Assembly: GCF_002188635.1 (NCBI RefSeq)
Contig: NZ_NINX01000024.1
Span: forward strand, 248,001-312,000
Direction of reading: 5' to 3'
Origin: Pigmentiphaga sp. NML030171
Lineage (GTDB): Bacteria > Pseudomonadota > Gammaproteobacteria > Burkholderiales > Burkholderiaceae_B
Length of the DNA stretch: 64,000 nucleotides
Shown: positions 16,276 to 25,424 of the stretch, in pieces
Position numbering within the stretch: the stretch's first letter is position 1
Layout: each line of letters begins with the position of its first letter
Notes under the pieces: model-generated
The model's input: only the letters and a program-made list of their open reading frames with translations
What the model was told of the DNA's origin: nothing
Databases searched by the model: none
Position numbers and translations under genes: made by a program

Positions 16276-17057
16276 ACGACGTCGTCTTCTCCGTCCGCAA
16301 CCTGGTCAAGGAATTCCCCGGCCGCGACGGCGCTGCGCCGCTGCGCGTCCTCAAGGGTCTCGACCTGGTCGTGCGCAGGAACGAATTCATCTGCATCCTG
16401 GGCCCCTCGGGATGCGGGAAGTCCACCTTCCTGAACATCCTGTCCGGCCTCGATCCCCGCTACAGCGGCGAGATCGACGTGGGCGGCCGCAGGTTCAAGG
16501 CCGGCAAGCCGCCGCTGCGCATCGGCTATCTGTTCCAGGAACCCCGCCTGCTGCCATGGCTGACCGCCGAGCAGAACGTGGACTTCGCCATGCGCAGTTG
16601 CCGGGTCCCCTCCTCGCGCTGGGCCGGGCTGAAAAACCGCCACTTCCATCTGACGCGGCTGGATGCGTTCCGCGGCCATTACCCCCACCAGATGTCGGGC
16701 GGCATGTGCCAGCGCCTGGCGCTGGTGCGCGCGCTGTGCGTCGAACCCGACGTGCTGCTGATGGACGAGCCCTTCAGCGGGCTGGACGAGCTGACCGCGC
16801 GGCGGCTGCGCGTGGACCTGCTGGACATCTGGCGCGACACCGGCAAGACCATCATCTTCGTGACCCACAACTCGTACGAGGCCTCGTTCCTGTCGGATCG
16901 CATCCTGATGATGTCCCAGGGCGAGGTGCAGCAGGAAATACCCATAGACGTAGCCCGGCCGCGGGACTACGACGACCCCGAGATCTTCGAGATCAATCGC
17001 CGGGTGGTGAAGCTGTTTCTCGAAGTCGCACAAGCCGCGGCGCCCGCCACGCCCTGA
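16272..17057 (+). CDS. ABC transporter ATP-binding protein, SsuB/TauB type
   Basis: 261-residue ATPase of the same importer. Motifs: Walker A GPSGCGKST, Q-loop in IGYLFQEPRLLPWL, signature MSGGMCQRLALVRAL, Walker B VLLMDEPFSGLDE, and switch His in FVTHNSYEASFLSD. ATG 16272 overlaps the permease stop by 4 bases. The N-terminus MNDVVFSVRNLVKEFPG is the usual opening. The product couples ATP hydrolysis to uptake of whatever the receptor at 17110 binds. Confidence 0.94.
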   Translation: MNDVVFSVRNLVKEFPGRDGAAPLRVLKGLDLVVRRNEFICILGPSGCGKSTFLNILSGLDPRYSGEIDVGGRRFKAGKPPLRIGYLFQEPRLLPWLTAEQNVDFAMRSCRVPSSRWAGLKNRHFHLTRLDAFRGHYPHQMSGGMCQRLALVRALCVEPDVLLMDEPFSGLDELTARRLRVDLLDIWRDTGKTIIFVTHNSYEASFLSDRILMMSQGEVQQEIPIDVARPRDYDDPEIFEINRRVVKLFLEVAQAAAPATP

Positions 17058-17109
17058 CCGGGCGTGTCCGCCGGCTCGGCCGGCACATCATCTTCGTCAA
17101 GGAACTGGC

Positions 17110-18099
17110 ATGTGGAAATCGCTGGCAATTCGTCTTTGCCGCCTGGCTTTGCTCGCCGCGGCAACCTGGTATCCGGCCGCGCAGGCCGCCGAACCGGTCA
17201 CCATCCGGCTGGGCGACCTGGCGCAGTCGGTCAACGGCATCGCCTCGGGCGTCATGGTGTCCCAGGGCATCGACAAGAAGTACGGACTCAAGGTGGAGTA
17301 CTCGGTCTACCCCACCCTGGACGGCCTGTTCACCGCGATACGCGGCAAGCAGGTCGACATCGGCTTCGGCGGCTGGACGGCTTTCGCCCAGTTCCGCAGC
17401 AAGGGCGTGCCGGTGACGATGCTGTATCCGGTGGGCCGCGGCGCTTCGCTGGACGTGCTCGTCACCAAGGACTCGCCCATCCGTTCGCTGGCCGACCTCA
17501 AGGGCAAGCGCATCGGCTCGTACGCGGGCGCGGCGGGCACCGCGACCGTGCTGCTGCGGGTGCTGACCAGCAAGTATTTCGGCTATGACCCGGGCACCGG
17601 CGGCCAATTGCAATACGCCGGCCCCGGCCTCCTGCCCTCGCTGCTGGAGAAGGGCGAGATCGCGGCCGCCCTGCTGTTCGACCCGCTGGCGGCCAAGGCG
17701 ATCGCCTCCGGCAAGTTCCGCTCCATCGGCAACCTGGCCGACGTCTACAAGGACAAGGTTGGCGAGGACTTTCTCTGGACCGGCTATGCGACCAACGACG
17801 ACTTCATGAAGGCCCGGCCCGAGGCGCTCGCCAACTTCGTCCGCGCGTGGATCGAGGCGGTGAACTACGTGAAGACGCATCCCGAGGTATTCGTCGCCTA
17901 CGGCAAGCAGTTCGGCTTCGACGCCGACAACGTGCGCATCCTGCAGGAACGGGTGAACGCCGATTACGTACTGACCTGGAACGACGAATACATCCGCTAC
18001 CTGGGGAATTTCGCGCGCCTGTCCAACGAGGTCATGGGCGCCGGGTTCCTGGACAGCGTCCCCCCCGCCGCATTCACCACGCGCTTCGTTCCCAAGTGA
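17110..18099 (+). CDS. ABC transporter substrate-binding protein (SsuA/NMT1-like)
   Basis: Periplasmic receptor (329 aa). Sec signal at residues 1-27 (LCRLALLAAATWYPAAQA, then AEPVTIRLGD). The mature protein has the two-lobe NMT1/SsuA pattern: YGLKVEYSVYPTLDGLFTAI, QVDIGFGGWTAFAQF, SIRSLADLKGK-like SPIRSLADLKGKRIGSYAG, and a C-terminal FVRAWIEAVNYVKTHPEVFV. It lies 52 bases after the ATPase and 18 bases before the alpha/beta hydrolase. With hydrolases on both sides, the ligand is probably an amide- or ester-containing molecule; that is inference. Confidence 0.9.
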   Translation: MWKSLAIRLCRLALLAAATWYPAAQAAEPVTIRLGDLAQSVNGIASGVMVSQGIDKKYGLKVEYSVYPTLDGLFTAIRGKQVDIGFGGWTAFAQFRSKGVPVTMLYPVGRGASLDVLVTKDSPIRSLADLKGKRIGSYAGAAGTATVLLRVLTSKYFGYDPGTGGQLQYAGPGLLPSLLEKGEIAAALLFDPLAAKAIASGKFRSIGNLADVYKDKVGEDFLWTGYATNDDFMKARPEALANFVRAWIEAVNYVKTHPEVFVAYGKQFGFDADNVRILQERVNADYVLTWNDEYIRYLGNFARLSNEVMGAGFLDSVPPAAFTTRFVPK

Positions 18100-18117
18100 C
18101 CCATTCTGGACGACCCC

Positions 18118-18990
18118 ATGGCTTTTGACGACCTGCCCGCCCAATCCCCCATCTATCCCGAGGAAGCCGAGGCCTACGCCCGGCAGGCCCTGGCACTATC
18201 GCGGGAAGCAGCCGGACGCACCCGCTGCGTGCTGGACCTGCCCTACGGCAGCGACTACTGGCAGAAGGTGGACGTCTACCTGCCCGAACAGCGGCTGGAG
18301 GGCCTGCCCGTGCTGGTGTTCGCGCACGGCGGCGCCTGGAGCCATGGCTACAAGGAATGGATGGGCTTGATGGCGCCCGCCATCGTCGCCACGCCGGCCG
18401 TCTTCGTCTCGGTATCGTACCGGCTCGCGCCCGACGTCCGATTTCCCGCGCCGCTGGACGACTGCGTGGCGGCCCTGCGCTGGGTGCGCGACCATATTTC
18501 GGACTACGGCGGCAGCCCGGATCGCATCTACGTGGGCGGGCACTCGGCAGGCGGACACCTGTACGCGCTCGCGACGCTCAGGCACGACCTGCTCGGGCAG
18601 GCGGGCCTGGCGCCCGACACCATCAAGGCCTGCTTTCCCGTCAGCTCGCAGTTGAACCTGGTCTTCGATGCGCCCGAGCCGGGCAGCGGCGAAGCGCGCA
18701 TCTACGAGATCTTCCTGGCGCGGGCGGAAGACGCGCCGGCGGCCAGCCCCCTGCACCAGATGGAAGGCAACCGCACGCCCTTCTTCCTGAGCCATGGCGA
18801 ACGCGACTTTCCGCGCATCATCGCCAGCAACCTGCTCGCCGCCCAGACCCTGGCGCGCCAGCCCTCCGGCGTGGTGAGCGAGGTCTATCCGGAGCACGGC
18901 CATTTCGACACGGCGCTGGGCCTGGCGGACCCTGCCCACCCGTGGGTGCGCAAGGTCTCGGCCTGGCTGCGCGATGGAACCGCGCCCTGA
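18118..18990 (+). CDS. Alpha/beta hydrolase, HSL/kynurenine-formamidase-like
   Basis: 290-residue cytoplasmic serine hydrolase. Seen: oxyanion-hole motif HGGAWSHG (about residues 70-77), nucleophile elbow GGHSAGGH (Ser near 143), acid in LSHGERDFP and catalytic His in PEHGHFDTALG. The pattern is that of HSL-type esterases and bacterial arylformamidases. No signal peptide. It is the last gene of the IclR/ABC cluster and ends 5 bases before the convergent ridA-like gene. Probable role: cleave an ester or N-formyl/amide bond in the imported compound. Substrate not determinable here. Confidence 0.87.
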   Translation: MAFDDLPAQSPIYPEEAEAYARQALALSREAAGRTRCVLDLPYGSDYWQKVDVYLPEQRLEGLPVLVFAHGGAWSHGYKEWMGLMAPAIVATPAVFVSVSYRLAPDVRFPAPLDDCVAALRWVRDHISDYGGSPDRIYVGGHSAGGHLYALATLRHDLLGQAGLAPDTIKACFPVSSQLNLVFDAPEPGSGEARIYEIFLARAEDAPAASPLHQMEGNRTPFFLSHGERDFPRIIASNLLAAQTLARQPSGVVSEVYPEHGHFDTALGLADPAHPWVRKVSAWLRDGTAP

Positions 18991-18995
18991 CCGCC

Positions 18996-19415
18996 TCAGG
19001 CCTGCGGCGCGTAGGCCACGGCCTTGATCTCGATCAGCAGGTGGGGATGGGGCAGTTGGCGCACGGCCACCGTCGTGCGCGCGGGGCCGTCGTAGCCGAA
19101 GAACTCGTTGTAGACCTCGTTGTAGCCGGCGAAGTCATCCATGTCGACCAGGAACGTGGACACCTCGACCAGATCGGACAGGCTCGCGCCCGCCTCCTGC
19201 AGAATGGCGGCAATGTTCTGGATGACCGCGCGGGTCTGCTCGCGGATGTCCAGGCGTACGCCATCCGGCAGGATCTCGACGCCGGCATGGGTGTTGTCGG
19301 ACCGGCGCGAGCTGGTCCCTGACACGAACAGGAAAGGACCGGCCCGCCGGAAATGCGGATAGCGGCCGAGCGGAGCCGCGCGGCCGGACACGACCGCGGA
19401 TGGGGAAGATGCCAT
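18996..19415 (-). CDS. RidA-family 2-aminomuconate deaminase-like protein
   Basis: 139-residue YjgF/RidA-fold protein. It is closer to 2-aminomuconate deaminases (AmnD/NbaF type) than to housekeeping Rid[21 protein letters not shown] at residues 18-37, [36 protein letters not shown] and [17 protein letters not shown] are the patterns I recall from that group. Expected reaction: 2-aminomuconate to 4-oxalocrotonate plus ammonia. ATG 19415 gives [11 protein letters not shown]; the frame is open 54 codons upstream but that overlaps a hairpin and amnA. Last gene of the TRAP/dioxygenase operon, which supports the assignment. Confidence 0.82.
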   Translation of the reverse strand: MASSPSAVVSGRAAPLGRYPHFRRAGPFLFVSGTSSRRSDNTHAGVEILPDGVRLDIREQTRAVIQNIAAILQEAGASLSDLVEVSTFLVDMDDFAGYNEVYNEFFGYDGPARTTVAVRQLPHPHLLIEIKAVAYAPQA

Positions 19416-19437
19416 GAAAGGTCTCGTTGCATGAAGA

Positions 19438-19461
19438 CCCCTCGCGGCGTGCCGCGAGGGG
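19438..19461. other. Strong hairpin between amnA-like and ridA-like genes
   Basis: CCCCTCGCGGC (19438-19448), 2-base loop, GCCGCGAGGGG (19451-19461): perfect 11-bp arms in the 59-base gap between two genes of one operon. No U-run follows on the minus strand, so it is not a standard terminator; it may stabilise or process the mRNA and so set the level of the last gene. Confidence 0.5.
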
Positions 19462-19474
19462 AAGGACATGGGCC

Positions 19475-20287
19475 CTAGTGCTGGAACTCTACGACCGCCG
19501 CACCGCTGCCGAAGGCAGGGCCGTAGGCATGGGTGCGGGCCTTCCTGTACTGCCCGCCCAGGGCGCCCAGCACCCAATACAAATGCTTGAATCCCATGTC
19601 GACCCGGGCCGACTGCGCGTAGTCGGGCGCCTTCTGGCGCACCTCGGCCACGTCGCCGCGCTCCAGCAGCGCCAGCATCTCCCGGTTGGCGCGGTCCTCG
19701 TCGCCGTTGACGATATGGTCGGTCGCGATGTCGATGTCCTGGCGGAAGCTCGAACCCGACAGCCCCCCGACGCCTATCACCGCGATGCGCTTGCCCTGCG
19801 CATCCGCCGCCTGCGCGGCCAGGCGGCCCAGGCTCTCGGTGGTCTGCCCGTCGTGGTAGAGGTTATTGGACGTCAGCACCACCGGGATATCCAGTCCTTG
19901 CAACAGGAAATGCGTGGCGACTATGGTGCCCGTGTCGATGGGGAAGGCATCGTAGTCCACCTCGCGCGACCGCACGCCGATCTGCGCCGTGGACGCGATA
20001 CACGCCTTCGCCAGGTCGGTATCGACGCGGATGTCGAACGGCAGTTCGCCATACTCGTGCCAGTTCTCGTCCACGTGCGAACCCTGGATGCGGCCGCGCG
20101 TCTGCCACAACTGGTCCAGCACGGCGATCCATTGCGTGGAATAGATCAGCGCCACGTCGGGCTTGCTTGCGGCCAGCGCCTGCCCCGCGGCTTCATAGCC
20201 GCGGGCGATGGCCTCCCAGGGAGGATTGTCCCGCCGCAGCAGCGGCAGCGGCGTACCCGGCACCAGAAATGCGCTTGCTATGGGCAT
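19475..20287 (-). CDS. amnA: 2-aminophenol 1,6-dioxygenase alpha subunit (AmnA-like)
   Basis: 270 aa, against about 271 for AmnA. LigB-type extradiol fold: [17 protein letters not shown] start, [20 protein letters not shown] in place of the catalytic subunit's His-bearing segment, and [19 protein letters not shown]. As in known alpha subunits, the iron ligands of the beta subunit are not conserved (no His at the equivalent of SPHW), so the role is structural. ATG 20287 is 28 bases after the beta gene stop. The beta-alpha gene order is the same as in the amnBA operon of aminophenol degraders. Confidence 0.85.
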   Translation of the reverse strand: MPIASAFLVPGTPLPLLRRDNPPWEAIARGYEAAGQALAASKPDVALIYSTQWIAVLDQLWQTRGRIQGSHVDENWHEYGELPFDIRVDTDLAKACIASTAQIGVRSREVDYDAFPIDTGTIVATHFLLQGLDIPVVLTSNNLYHDGQTTESLGRLAAQAADAQGKRIAVIGVGGLSGSSFRQDIDIATDHIVNGDEDRANREMLALLERGDVAEVRQKAPDYAQSARVDMGFKHLYWVLGALGGQYRKARTHAYGPAFGSGAAVVEFQH

Positions 20288-20315
20288 GTCTTTTCTCTCT
20301 TCAGGGTTGCCGGCA

Positions 20316-21320
<1,005 letters not shown>

Positions 21321-21439
21321 TCATGGCGGGACTGGCGTCCCGGTTTCGATGCTGCGACGCAGCGCAGGCAGCCGTGGATCTGATCTTTTTCCATACCGTC
21401 TCCTTTGATTACCCGATGAAACTCCGGCCTGGGGCCGGC

Positions 21440-23026
21440 CTACCAGACACCGATCCGGATACCGTGAGCCGGCTCGATGGTGTCCCGCGAGACGACGATA
21501 CGCGTGGACGGAACGGTCAGGCTGGTCTTGCGTTGCCGCAGCCAGTCGAACAGGTACTCCTTGTGCAGTGCGAGAACGCTGGCATGCCCGGGGTTCGACG
21601 CCACGTCCCGCAACTCCATCGGGTCTTCCTGCATGTCGAACAGCTGAGGCGCGAACCCTTCCCAGTAGATGTACTTCCAGCGGTCGCTCCTGACCATGTA
21701 GCCCCGGCAGCGGCGGGCGTCCCGGCCCAGCAGCACCCGGGCCTCGCGAAAGGCATAGTCCAGCTCGCTCACGGCGGCGAATCGCCACGGCGCGCCGGCG
21801 CCCCCGCGCGAAAAAGGCAGCAGCGACATGCCTTCGATCACGTGGTCGGTATGGGGCACGTCGAACGCATCGGCCACCGTCGCCAGGAAGTCGATGGACT
21901 CGACGGGCCGATCCACGGTCGAGCCCCGGGTGTCGGGCCTGGCCCGGGGATCGACCATGATGAAGGGAATACGGGCGGAGGGGTCATGAAAAAGATCCTT
22001 GTCGCCCAGCCAGTGATCGCCCAGATAGTCCCCATGGTCGGACGTGAAGACGATCAGCGTGTCCTCGTACTGGCCGGTGGCGCGCAGCGCTTCGAGCAAC
22101 CGGCCGAGATGATCGTCGATTTGCGTGACCAGGCCCATGTAGGTGGGCTTGACGTGCGAAGCCACCTTTTCCCGCGAGAACGCCGACGACTCGCCATGCC
22201 GCAGATAGGCGCCATAGACGGGGTGGGGATCGTCGCGCTCCGCGTCGTCGCGGCATGTCGGCAGGCAGTCTTCCGGACCGTACATGGCGTGATAGGGACT
22301 GGGAGCGATGTACGGCCAGTGGGGCTTGATGTAGCTGACGTGCAGCAGCCACGGACGTCCCTGCTGGCGGCGGATGAAGTCGATCGCGACATCCGTGGTG
22401 TAGGCCGTTTCGGAATGCCGCTCATCGACACGGGCGGCGTAGTGCGCATTGCGCATCTCCCAGCCGCTGGCCGGACGGCCCGCTTCGTCCTCGCCGGCGA
22501 TCACGAAATCCGACCAGGGATCGGCCACGTCATATCCCGCGGCCCTGAGGTACTTCGTATAGGGATGCTCGGGCCCCGGATTGGCATGCCCCTCGTAGCG
22601 GTCGACCACCAGGAAGCCGCCTTCGAGCACCGGCGCCTCCGGCGGCACGTGTGCCCCCACGCGTTGCAGGCCGTCCAGGTCTGGCGCGAAATGCGTCTTG
22701 CCGGCCAACGCCACTTCCACGCCACGGGGCCGCAGCCAATCGCCGATCGTCGGCTGGCCGATCGACAGCGGCATGAAATTCCAGATGGCGCCATGCGAAG
22801 TCATGGAGCGCCCGGTATAGAACGACATGCGCGACGGGCCGCACGTCGGCGCCGAACAATAGGCCCGGGTGAATCGCACCCCTTGCGACGCCAGGGCGTC
22901 GATGTTGGGGGTCCGGATCGACGGATGGCCATAGCAGCCCAGATAGTCGGCGCGCAACTGGTCGCACATGATGAACAGCACGTTGCGGACCGGCCTCGAC
23001 GGCGCGGAGCTCTCGGGCCGGGTCAT
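21440..23026 (-). CDS. Sulfatase-family hydrolase, phosphonate monoester hydrolase-like
   Basis: 528-residue alkaline-phosphatase-superfamily enzyme needing a formylglycine. Metal ligand Asp22 in IMCDQLRADYLGCYG, formylglycine site CGPSR (Cys62 to Arg66, the CxPxR rule), second metal cluster in FTSDHGDYLGDHW. The stretch PHWPYIAPSPYHAMYGPED and MGLVTQIDDHLGRL are much like phosphonate monoester hydrolase/arylsulfatase PMH proteins. No signal peptide, so the ester is cut in the cytoplasm after uptake. The ATG overlaps the MarR stop by 4 bases, coupling it to the regulator; amnB follows 206 bases on. A small CCGGCC/GGCCGG hairpin follows the stop. Confidence 0.87.
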   Translation of the reverse strand: MTRPESSAPSRPVRNVLFIMCDQLRADYLGCYGHPSIRTPNIDALASQGVRFTRAYCSAPTCGPSRMSFYTGRSMTSHGAIWNFMPLSIGQPTIGDWLRPRGVEVALAGKTHFAPDLDGLQRVGAHVPPEAPVLEGGFLVVDRYEGHANPGPEHPYTKYLRAAGYDVADPWSDFVIAGEDEAGRPASGWEMRNAHYAARVDERHSETAYTTDVAIDFIRRQQGRPWLLHVSYIKPHWPYIAPSPYHAMYGPEDCLPTCRDDAERDDPHPVYGAYLRHGESSAFSREKVASHVKPTYMGLVTQIDDHLGRLLEALRATGQYEDTLIVFTSDHGDYLGDHWLGDKDLFHDPSARIPFIMVDPRARPDTRGSTVDRPVESIDFLATVADAFDVPHTDHVIEGMSLLPFSRGGAGAPWRFAAVSELDYAFREARVLLGRDARRCRGYMVRSDRWKYIYWEGFAPQLFDMQEDPMELRDVASNPGHASVLALHKEYLFDWLRQRKTSLTVPSTRIVVSRDTIEPAHGIRIGVW

Positions 23027-23532
23027 GGCGTTTCATCCTCGTCGGGCCGGGGGTCGAACTCCATGACGTTGCGCTTGATCGTCCGGATGACCTTCATCAG
23101 GACCGTCATTTCCGGTGGGGAAATATCGGCCAGGAATATCTGGTAATAGCCCAGCACCGCCGGCAGCGACCGCTCGAACAGGCTGCGCCCCTTCGCCGTC
23201 ACATAGACCATGGTCTGGCGCTTGTCTTCGACCCCGTGGGACCGCGTGACAAGGCCGTCTTCCTCCATGGCATCGAGCAGGCGGCTCAGGTTGGAGCGCT
23301 CGATGACGGTAGTCTCGGCCAGCTCGGCCACGCTGCGCCCGTCCTGGTCGGAAAGCACGCTGACCACCCGCCACATCAATGGCGAGCAATCGAACGGCTT
23401 GAGTATCTTCGCCATGTTGTGGACGTGCTGGCGGTCGATGGCCAGCATGTAGTGCATGGGCCAATCGGCGACATGGAACAGCTCCGCTTCCGGCGTTCCC
23501 CTTCGTTCCTGCTTGTCTGGAGCGGGTATCAA
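23023..23532 (-). CDS. MarR-family transcriptional regulator, TTG start
   Basis: 169 aa. Winged helix at about residues 55-110: VVSVLSDQDGRSVAELAETT, VIERSNLSRLLDAMEEDGLV (recognition helix), THGVEDKRQTMVYVTAKG-type wing (SHGVEDKRQTMVYVT). The start is decided by GGAGG 8 bases upstream of TTG 23532; there is no ATG until MHYMLAIDR inside helix 1. It lies between the TRAP genes and the sulfatase in the same operon and overlaps the latter. It probably represses the operon from the GTGA/TCAC sites upstream of dctP and is released by an aromatic ligand. Confidence 0.88.
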   Translation of the reverse strand: MIPAPDKQERRGTPEAELFHVADWPMHYMLAIDRQHVHNMAKILKPFDCSPLMWRVVSVLSDQDGRSVAELAETTVIERSNLSRLLDAMEEDGLVTRSHGVEDKRQTMVYVTAKGRSLFERSLPAVLGYYQIFLADISPPEMTVLMKVIRTIKRNVMEFDPRPDEDETP

Positions 23533-23584
23533 GATCTTTTCCTCCGACGTGGCGGCGCGCCACTCGCTTGTTGAATCCCGGGCC

Positions 23585-24904
23585 CTACCTCGCCATCAGC
23601 CAACGCGGCAGCCTGGTGGCGATGTCCGGCACGAGCATGACCATGAACAGCATCAGCAGGCCGAACAGCACGTAGGGCACGGCCGCGGCGAAGATCTCCG
23701 TGGTGCGGATGTGGGCCGGGGCCACGCTGCGCATGGTGAAGAGCAGCATGCCGAACGGCGGGGTCAGCAGGCCCAGCTGCATGCATATCAGGTACATGAC
23801 GCCGAACCACAGCGGATCCCATCCGAAGTGCGCCACCAGCGGCATGAAGAACGGCAGGGTCATCAGCATCATGCTTATCTGGTCGACGAAGCACCCCAGC
23901 ACCAGGAGTATGCCCATCATGACGGCCAACACGAGCCAGCTCGACAGCCCCGAGCCCTGGACCAGGCCGACCAGGCCGTTGGTCGCGCCGGAGAACGCCA
24001 GGATCTGCGAGAAAGTCGTGGCGCCGATGATGATGAAGAGGATCATGCCGCTGATGGCGGCCGTTCCGGTCAGCGCCTTGACCAGCATGCGCCACGACAG
24101 GCTGCGGTACAGCGCGCACACGAGCACGGTGCACAACGCCCCCAGCGCGGCGGACTCCGTTGGCGTTGCCCACCCGGCGGTCATCGAGGCGACGACCACC
24201 GCGAAGATGGAAACCAGCGGCGTCACGTGCACGACCAGGGGACGCCACCGCTCCCAACCCGCTACCTCTTCCCGGACGAAGCTGGGCGCGAGCTCGGGAT
24301 TCATCTTTGCACGCACGACGATGTACAGCACGAAGATCGCCGACAGCAGCAGGCCCGGCAGGACACCCGCCAGCAACAGTCCCGAGATCGAGATATTGGC
24401 CAGGCTACCCAACAGCACGGTCAGCGCCGATGGCGGTATCAGCATGTCCACCGCGCCGATGGCCATGATGGGCCCCATGGCCATGCGCGGATGGTAGCCG
24501 CGCCGAAGCATCTCCGGCAACAGCAGGCTGCCGAGCAGCGCGGTCGTGGCCACCGTCGCCCCGGATATGGCGGAGAACACCGTACCGGCCACGACCGCCA
24601 CGATCGACAGCCGCGCCGGAACGCGGCGCACCGCCCGGTCGAACGCGTCGATGGCCTTCATGGCCAGGCCGGTATGGAACAGCACCTCGCCCATCAGCAG
24701 GAAAAAGGGAATGGGCGTGAGCGAAAAGCTGGTGACCGACGCCACGCCGTTGCGCACCACCATCATCAGCCCAGGCGTGCCGCCGAGGTAGACCAGCGCG
24801 CCGACCAGATTGATCGCAAGGAAGGCAAACCCGGCCGGCACCCCGACCAGCAGCAGCACGGACAGCAGCCCGAACAGCAGCGTAAGACTTTCCCACCAGC
24901 TCAT
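23585..24904 (-). CDS. TRAP transporter large permease (DctM type)
   Basis: 439-residue, about 12-segment membrane protein of the tripartite ATP-independent periplasmic family; it moves the receptor-bound acid using a sodium or proton gradient. Typical patterns: LLLVGVPAGFAFLAINLVGA, SFSLTPIPFFLLMGEVLFHT, GATVATTALLGSLLLPEMLR, AVDMLIPPSALTVLLG, and a C-terminal LGLLTPPFGMLLFTMRSVAP. ATG 24904 overlaps the dctQ stop (ATGA). The marR gene follows 52 bases downstream. Confidence 0.94.
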   Translation of the reverse strand: MSWWESLTLLFGLLSVLLLVGVPAGFAFLAINLVGALVYLGGTPGLMMVVRNGVASVTSFSLTPIPFFLLMGEVLFHTGLAMKAIDAFDRAVRRVPARLSIVAVVAGTVFSAISGATVATTALLGSLLLPEMLRRGYHPRMAMGPIMAIGAVDMLIPPSALTVLLGSLANISISGLLLAGVLPGLLLSAIFVLYIVVRAKMNPELAPSFVREEVAGWERWRPLVVHVTPLVSIFAVVVASMTAGWATPTESAALGALCTVLVCALYRSLSWRMLVKALTGTAAISGMILFIIIGATTFSQILAFSGATNGLVGLVQGSGLSSWLVLAVMMGILLVLGCFVDQISMMLMTLPFFMPLVAHFGWDPLWFGVMYLICMQLGLLTPPFGMLLFTMRSVAPAHIRTTEIFAAAVPYVLFGLLMLFMVMLVPDIATRLPRWLMAR

Positions 24905-25410
24905 AGCAGGTTCTCCGGCTTGAGCAGCGAATCGCGATTCTCGGCGTCCGCCCGCTCTCCGACCACGGCCTGCCTGCCGCACTCGATGGCCAGCAGCGCG
25001 AAACAGGCGGGGAAGGGAATGTAGATGAACCATTCGGGAAAGACGATGCTCTTCATGACGACCGCTTCGGCCTCGTAGGCATCGAGCATCACCGCGACCG
25101 AGTAGCAGGCGATCACGACGCTGACGACGCAGCCGATCGCCGCCGCGATCCGGAAGATCGTGAATCTGATCCCCTCGGACAGCGTATTGAGCACATCCAG
25201 ACGGATGTGCTGGCGGTTGTACATGAGCCATGGCGCGGCAATGCACGTGGCCACCGGCAGCAGATGCTCGGTAACGTCCATGGCCCCCGCGAACGACGGC
25301 AGCCCCAGATTGCGGGCGACGACGTCGTAGCTGACCAGGATGACCATGGCACCCACCAGCAATCCGGCGAGCAGGCCGAACGCATTCAAGATCCACACAT
25401 AGATTTTCAC
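24901..25410 (-). CDS. TRAP transporter small permease (DctQ type), GTG start
   Basis: 169 aa with four membrane segments: ILNAFGLLAGLLVGAMVILV, HLLPVATCIAAPWLMY, IAAAIGCVVSVVIACYSVAV and FIYIPFPACFALLAIECG. GTG 25410 is preceded by AAGGGG and gives VKIYVWILNAFG, the right place for the first helix; the frame opens further up inside dctP, which is not credible. DctQ holds DctM and helps dock the receptor. It lies 14 bases after dctP and overlaps dctM by 4 bases. Confidence 0.92.
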   Translation of the reverse strand: MKIYVWILNAFGLLAGLLVGAMVILVSYDVVARNLGLPSFAGAMDVTEHLLPVATCIAAPWLMYNRQHIRLDVLNTLSEGIRFTIFRIAAAIGCVVSVVIACYSVAVMLDAYEAEAVVMKSIVFPEWFIYIPFPACFALLAIECGRQAVVGERADAENRDSLLKPENLL

Positions 25411-25424
25411 GACAGCCCCTTGCC

